In this document: in pieces, positions 58,248 through 64,000 of the stretch
How the letters are laid out: each line of letters begins with the position of its first letter
How positions within the stretch are numbered: the stretch's first letter is position 1
Assembly: GCA_960531495.1 (NCBI GenBank)
Contig: OY482851.1
Coordinates: 24,905,533-24,969,532 of the forward strand
Source: Zeus faber
Lineage: Eukaryota > Chordata > Actinopteri > Zeiformes > Zeidae
Direction of reading: 5' to 3'
Length of the DNA stretch: 64,000 bases
Made by a program: the position numbers and the translations under genes
The notes under the pieces: generated by a model
Told to the model about the DNA's origin: nothing
Database searches by the model: none
Seen by the model: only the letters and a program-made list of their open reading frames with translations

Positions 58248-60325
58248 TAGCCGCAAGCAGCAATTTGCGGGTTCAAACTTTTTGCGCTGAACAGAAGAGA
58301 ACACCGCAATCCGTAAAAATTAAAGCCGCGAACAGCAACGGATGGATTTCGGGCTTCACAAAGCCGAGAAAAGTCACTTGAGCTAGTTAAATTCTGTTTA
58401 AAAAGGAATGAGAGCAATCACACACTTGCCGTCTCATCACCTGACCTGAGTCAGTTCTGCCATTTGCCCGCCCCTTTATCGGATTTGAACAAAATTTGGT
58501 GTGTATATTCAGGACATAGTGTGGGATGTCTCCTCTGAGTTGAATCAGGATATTGGGTGTCACGATTCTCCAAATCCACGATTTGATTTTTGATTTGAAG
58601 ATCACGATTCGATGTTTGATTAAAAAAAAAAAAAAAAAAAAATGCCATTGTTGGGCTTTCGAGTCGTTCTCATTGACATTCTGGTCAAAGTTGCACTCTC
58701 CCTTGTACACACAGTGAAAGACCGGAGGAGAGGGAAATGTGCCGTTGCGCTCACGCATTTCTGCCAAAGCAGACTTTGCTCACACCGTTACCGGGAATAT
58801 TTCTCTCCAATGTGCGTTCACTGTGAAACTGGATTGCACTGGATGAACTTGTATTGTATTGAACTTTATTGTTATTTTTTGTAATATCCAAATTCTATTT
58901 GAACTTATTTTGTCTAGCCCTAGTGCCAGGTGGGCAGTGGGTGTTGTGCAGTGTGTGTTGAGGGCTGGGGCGCAGAGGACCCCTCCGCAGAGCTGACCGC
59001 CGCTTGCCCAACCTCCGAACCAAATTTCACATAAGTCTGTTCGGAGCAGGGCGAGCCGCAGTCAACACCCCGTGCTCAGGCTGGATTTTCTTGCGGATCC
59101 TGACTTGCCCAATATGGCGACCATGTCAGATAATATTACCCACAAAAACACAGGGAGAATCGTGATCCTGATTGTGATTTTGAAGTTTGAAATCGAACGC
59201 AAATTTCAATCGATTTTTGATTTCCAATCTGAATCATGACACCCTTAATCAGGATTGCTCTCAGACAGCTGGAGCAGTGGCCTATTTCCTGCTAATCCCG
59301 CCCTGTGCCAAAATATTTTGATTGATGAGAGGATGGACTGATGGACTGAGCCCCAGGCACCATCCACTCCAGCTGTCCGGTTAGATCCCTCTTGTGAATT
59401 GTTATTGGGTTGGTTTTTTTCTCTGTGTGAGTCTGTGGGTGTGATTTTTATCATTTTCTCTCAATCCTGCAATGGTGTATACCAAAGTTGGTAGTGATAC
59501 AATCGAAATCCAAGGAGCCTCTTGGACCATAAAAGTCCACCATTATGGATAGTTACATGTAGATAATTTGCATAATGTGGAAAACAGTAAGGTAAATGGA
59601 CTTGAATTTGGTATCAGCGTTGCATGATTGAGATACACATTTCTATTATAAATGAGCAAGATTGGTCCAAAAACATTGCTGCCATCAACCAAAAAAATGT
59701 TGCACATGCCCACTTTCACCAATCAATATGGCACTTCAGATTTTGGTTAATACTTGCCCACAGAGCATGTGCACCAAGTCTGGTGAAATTCTGTACACCG
59801 GGGTATTCTGGCATTTGTGGCACCCCCTATGGGTTGCGTTCTAAATGCTTTGGTAGACCTATTCCCAAATTCGGACTGAAGATATCTACCATTAATTATG
59901 ATGATAGGATGGGAGGATTAGGATGAGAGGATAAATGGTTGATGTGTTATAGCCAACTTTCTGCTAAGCCCCGCCATTAGCAACAGATTTACCAGATTTG
60001 GTGTTGATACAGTCATAATCCAAAAAAGTCTATTCACATTACTGTTTTTCATATTATGCAAATTAGCAAAAAATCCATCATGGAAGACTTTTATGGTCCA
60101 CAAGGCTTTTTTTGTAGCGCATATTGAACTGGACTTGTGTGTCATTGTGTGAGGGGCGTGGCCTTAATTACAGCTGCACCCTCTGGCTGATTGGGCTCAT
60201 GTTTCTTGGGAAGCATTTGCACATCATTTCCAGTTATTGAGCCAAGTTTCATGTTTCTAGCTCATTCCAGCTCATGGCAATTTGAGATGCAGTATAAGGC
60301 AATTAAGAAGAATAATAAAGCGACA
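58244..60325 (+). repeat. long dispersed repeat unit, interrupted by a hAT-like element
   Basis: The unit begins ATAGCCGCAAGCAGCAA and appears to end near AAGAATAATAAAGCGACAAG. Its first 190 bp reappear, diverged, at 60366-60545 in the same orientation, with TCAAAC, GCGCT, AACAG, CGCAAT, AAAATTAAAGC, CAGCAACGG and CAATCACA in order. It is split at 58552-59246 by an inserted element. The unit contains no ORF of interest. Family not identified. Confidence 0.65.
58552..59246. mobile_element. hAT-like non-autonomous element nested in another repeat
   Basis: The left end is ATTGGGTGTCACGATTC and the right end, on the other strand, reads AAGGGTGTCATGATTC, giving a terminal inverted repeat with core GGGTGTCA(C/T)GATTC. 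It is flanked by AATCAGGAT on both sides (58543-58551 and 59247-59255), an 8-9 bp direct duplication. Sub-terminal ATCACGATT/AATCGATTTT motifs are typical of a fish hAT group. About 695 bp, no transposase. Confidence 0.82.
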
Positions 60326-60365
60326 AGAAAAAAATTGGTTTCTACCGGTTTGCCACTAACATGAA

Positions 60366-60545
60366 TTACCGCAAGTGACAAATAACAGGCTCAAACCTTT
60401 TGGCGCTCAACAGATTAAGCAGCGCAATTGGCTAAAATTAAAGCTGTGAGCAGCAACGGGCGTGTTTCAGTTACAGTCAGTTCAGTTAGTTTCACTTTGT
60501 TCAAAGGAGTGAGACCAATCACATGCTTGCTGTATCCTCACAATA
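60366..60545 (+). repeat. second copy of the 58244 repeat head
   Basis: Direct-orientation copy of 58250-58437. It follows the end of the first unit within about 40 bp, so the two may be tandem insertions. Confidence 0.75.
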
Positions 60546-60987
60546 GGCGTTTTCGAACTAGGGAGGTCCGCTGAGAACTAGATACCTTCAAGGGCCTTTT
60601 TTCTGGTTGTATTCACACTGCTCTGGAACTCTGAAGTGGCGCTGAAGTGACGTCAGCCAAGGGGGTTTCAGCGTGAGTGCCGTGTTATATTTACTCCGAT
60701 AGAGATAACTTTCACAGATTTCGCCTTATCTGTATACTAAAACCTGTTTCAGAACAAATTTGAGGTGAGACCTCCCAGAACCTCTTGAAGAACCCCACAT
60801 TGAGAGCCACTGCTGTATACCATATCCCAAAGGAGTGGTGGCTGTTATAGCAGACCAATTATGCTCCTTTTCAACAAATTAATATAGGTCTCTGAAATCC
60901 CCAAAACTCTGTCTTTGAAGTTTTTTGCTGAAATTACCACTCAGATTATGCATTCTAGCCATTCTACAGCCCTTCAGGCTGGAACCC

Positions 60988-61039
60988 TAATAACAATAAT
61001 AATAATAATAATAATATTAATAATAATAATAATAATAAT
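60988..61039. repeat. (AAT)n microsatellite
   Basis: AAT/ATA units with one TATTAA interruption. Confidence 0.97.
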
Positions 61040-62454
61040 AACCAGCATAAGAAGTTATTGATGAAGTATCTTTTTATGGAAGTGTCACACGGGCAGGGAC
61101 AGGGCTGCAGGGCAAAGCCAAGCAGCTCTCGTCTCATCGCTGTACGGTCACACCTCCTGCGACGGGGCTCCTACGCCCCTGGTGTTTGTGCCCGTGTCGG
61201 CTCAAACCTCTCTCCCGTTCCATATCTAATATACATTATATAGATAGATGGTGCCGTGCGTACTTAAAAAAAATATATATATAGTGTAGGTGTTTACTTT
61301 GAAAAATAAATAACCATTAATAATCTTGCCATCCGTTCCTTAAAATAAAGTATTGCCCTCATTGAAGAAACATAAAATGACGTGTTCCTTATTTTATGGC
61401 TAATTTGAGGGACGTTTTTAATTTAAATAAAATAGGAACAAGACGCAGTGGTCCGAGTGTTCATTTTCCAGGGATCAGCGCCATTGAGGGCATGTCTTCT
61501 CTCCTATCGCCCAGTGCTCGGCACTGCTCATTTTCATAAAGTTTAATTATGTTCAACTTTCCTTGTCGCCGTGAAGCTGTCAGCTCGCCGCTGGTCGTCG
61601 CTCTGCCACCCTGCAGCAGGATGAAGCTGAGCTCCGTTTGAAATGCATTGCAGTCTGTGTGACCCTACCATTACACAAGCTGCAGTTTCAAATTGGTCGT
61701 GCTGCAATATTAGTCTTAATGGAAAGGCACTTTTTCCAACCATCAGTCAGTGGCACTAAGCTCTGTACTGTTGGAAAATGGAGTACCATGATCAATCATT
61801 TTTACAAATTGATTGAGGGTGGATATTCAAGAGAGACACAGCAGGCCTAACAAATATTAATGTCAACTCCGAACTCAGAAATAATGCTTTTAAATGTTGT
61901 GCGCCAGACTTGTTGTGCGCTGGAATATAATGGACTTTAAATATTAATTCCTTGATACCATTAGGACATTTTAAAAATATGCTTACAAATCTCATTGTTT
62001 TAGAATGTAATTGTTTTCACAAGGAATTGTTTTAACCAATGTTGGTGTTTGTGTTGTAATTCTCTTAATTATTTTTGTTGTTTTTATTTTGTTATTTGTG
62101 TATATATTTATTGAGATTTTTTTTTGCCTAATGTGATCTCAGCATCATTGAAAAATGAGGGTTCATCCCTCAATGTATCCCCAAGAACTAAATCAAGGTG
62201 AAATGAAATATCACTATGCCCCAATCCCCGATTTTCCACTACTGCTAACTAACCCGCCTCTAAGCCAGCCAGAAACTCTCACTTATCTTCCTTTGACCCT
62301 GCAGCGCCATATGGTAGAGACCGACGCTGCTTCGGTGACCGCTGCTGCTGTGGAGAGCGCTCTTTTTGTTTTCTTGTTTTTTTTGGGGGGGGTTTTGGGG
62401 GGCATGTCACACAATGGACTAACAATGAAATGCCAACCTTTGCTCCTTCCACAG

Positions 62455-62496
62455 ACCTGACATACGAGCTGACTGTGAGGAGTTCTGATCCTTCAG
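62455..62496 (+). CDS. ccdc92: CCDC92 exon 3 (42 nt, 14 codons)
   Basis: The acceptor CCTTCCACAG|ACCTG and the donor CCTTCAG|GTAAGA are both strong. Joined to the last base of exon 2 it reads DLTYELTVRSSDPS, which matches the segment following QQHC in vertebrate CCDC92 (DLTYELTV.SS). The short exon is missed by ORF finders because it is 42 nt. Both flanking introns are phase 1, so the exon is symmetric and can be skipped without a frameshift. The next exon, with the rest of the coiled coil, is not within the window. Confidence 0.93.
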
Positions 62497-64000
62497 GTAA
62501 GATCACACGCCCGATGCACAACGCGGTGACACACTTTACATTCATGCTCTGTTGTATTTGGCTCATAACAACAGGAGTAAACTAATTGATTAAGATTGGA
62601 TTACTGCATAACAGTTCTGTCACTATAATTCCCATCTGTGGTTTCAACAATAAGTTAATTAATACGATACCAGTGAAAATAATACTGCTCATTTTAAGCA
62701 TGCTCCTATACATGTGTATTCTTTCATATACCCCGGTGCATTGGTCTAGGCTACACAAATCATTAAAAAACAACAATAAAAGCAGCAGCGGCATTTGCCA
62801 AGACCAGCTCAAACCCCCCCAAAAAGTCAAAGCTATAAATACGTTTCTCTAGCTCCGGACCTCGCTGCACTGCGTAGCTTTCTGTCTCCTGGTAACACAG
62901 TCGCACCCAGTAAGCATGGCTGACCCCCTGCTGTTCAGGGGAACTGTCATCCCTCTCCCGGATCCCACAGCTCCCAGCCAACCACCAAGCCCGCCCCCCT
63001 CCCCCACGTTACCATGGCCATGACACAAGAGTCACAACACTGTTCTGATTCAGACCCAGTTACAGCACCCAGTCTACTCTCTTCTTCAGGCTGCACACAC
63101 ACACACACAAACACACACAAACAAACATAAGTAAGATAGCATTGATTGAAAATGCTCGGATACATAGATTTAACTTCCACCCTGGCTTTGACGACTCCCC
63201 ATCCCTTTTGTATTATTCAACGGGAAACCTGATCCCAGACATCAGTGCGTTAGCTGTGCTCTGTTCTATGTCTTTCCGAATGGGCTCCGGCTGGGGCCCC
63301 AATACGTTTAAGGGGCCGCTGTCAGAGGCACTATCAGGTTAGCACGAGAGGACTCATGGATCGCAGCGCAGGAAATTTGATTATGTGTCACAGCACTAAT
63401 GCACAGTCTGCAGCCTGCTTGGTCCAGCAGGGCTCCACTGTTCCAGCTGGGCGTCGGGAACCAAACCAACCCCAGCTCCTACGGACCCAGAAATGGATCT
63501 GTCCACAAGACACGGTGGAAAAACAAGTGTTTACTGGCGACGGGTGAAAAGGCATTACTCAGAAACATTACCCTAACGTCTTTATTATTCCTGATAATTA
63601 GCTTTGTAATTAGTCAATATTTCAATGTCAAGTCATTTTGTTTCACAAACCAATCAAAAATGCATTACTCCTGTAATCAGATTGGAATTTAATTATCCCA
63701 AAACAACACCCCCCCACTCCAATCATTGCCATCTTCTCATACGTTGAGACAGCCATTAATCCAGTCAAAGTTGTGCCCTAAAAGTTACACTCTTTAGGTG
63801 GCAATATCCCCAGTGCATAGAAACAGAGTGGTATGGAACAAACTTGAAAACAGCGATGCCTTTTTTTCCACACAGAAACTTCAAGGTCAAGGAGTATCCC
63901 AATTTTAAAAGCAAAAGAAATATGATACAGTGGAAGCAGCCAAACACAGTAACAATAGCACTGGTTATTAACGATCTGTGAAAGGGGTGAAAATGAAAAA
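62497..64000 (+). other. ccdc92: ccdc92 intron 3 (partial)
   Basis: Begins GTAAGATC and runs off the right edge. A short (CA)n tract (63095-63119) is the only repeat noted. No further CCDC92 exon was recognised in it. Confidence 0.75.

Larger units (their letters stand above)
57114..62454 (+). other. ccdc92: ccdc92 intron 2, repeat-built
   Basis: A 5,341-nt phase-1 intron, GTGAAT to TTCCACAG. It contains four (AAT)n tracts, three copies or fragments of an AGCCGCAAGCAGCAA-type repeat, and a nested hAT-like element. The last 900 nt (about 61550-62450) are of ordinary complexity, apart from a T8-G9 and G6 run about 50-75 nt before the acceptor. Confidence 0.85.

Overview
The window reads as teleost fish nuclear DNA. 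Two recognisable vertebrate genes are present, split by introns with GT..AG sites. Most of the rest is intergenic and intronic sequence full of (CA/TG)n, (CT/GA)n, (GATA/GACA)n and (AAT)n microsatellites, homopolymer G/C runs, and repeats of fish type: a dead Tc1-like transposon, hAT-like non-autonomous elements with intact target-site duplications, and a tRNA-derived SINE. The exact species cannot be read from the sequence. There are no bacterial operons, CRISPR arrays or phage genes.

Layout. (1) 1-3.7 kb, minus strand: the first coding exon of rflna (refilin A, FAM101A), codons 1-73, with the start of its large intron running off the left edge. A spliced 5' leader is predicted just upstream, and its 296-nt intron is filled mainly by a compound AAT/GAA/AGT triplet array. 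(2) 4.0-5.9 kb: a truncated Tc1-like transposase relic, then a 1.1-kb hAT-like element with a perfect 8-bp target duplication. (3) About 5.9-53.7 kb: a long intergenic stretch with no gene I can support. It holds more than twenty dinucleotide arrays, two large GATA arrays (24.1 and 44.5 kb), a cryptic TG tract (32.8-33.3 kb), a perfect 16-bp hairpin (28.76 kb), a SINE (51 kb), a second inverted copy of a repeat first seen at 5 kb (50.3 kb), and a few stretches of ordinary complexity that could be conserved non-coding DNA. (4) 53.8-54.6 kb: a CpG-rich promoter with CTCF-, RFX X-box- and ZNF143/THAP11-like motifs. It leads into exon 1 (non-coding), exon 2 (56,941-57,113) and exon 3 (62,455-62,496) of ccdc92 on the plus strand. 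Intron 2 is built largely of nested repeats, and the gene runs off the right edge.

How the genes relate. rflna (minus) and ccdc92 (plus) point away from each other across about 51 kb. From memory of the human map, RFLNA and CCDC92 are neighbours on chromosome 12q24 with ZNF664 between them, so this looks like conserved vertebrate synteny. No C2H2 zinc-finger coding sequence is visible here. The products are not known to share a pathway: refilin A regulates filamin and perinuclear actin, and CCDC92 is a coiled-coil protein of centrioles and cilia. I found no new multi-gene system. The points most worth a second look are the triplet array in the predicted rflna leader intron, the ccdc92 promoter motif cluster, the 42-nt exon 3 equal to two heptads, and the nested transposons with readable target duplications.
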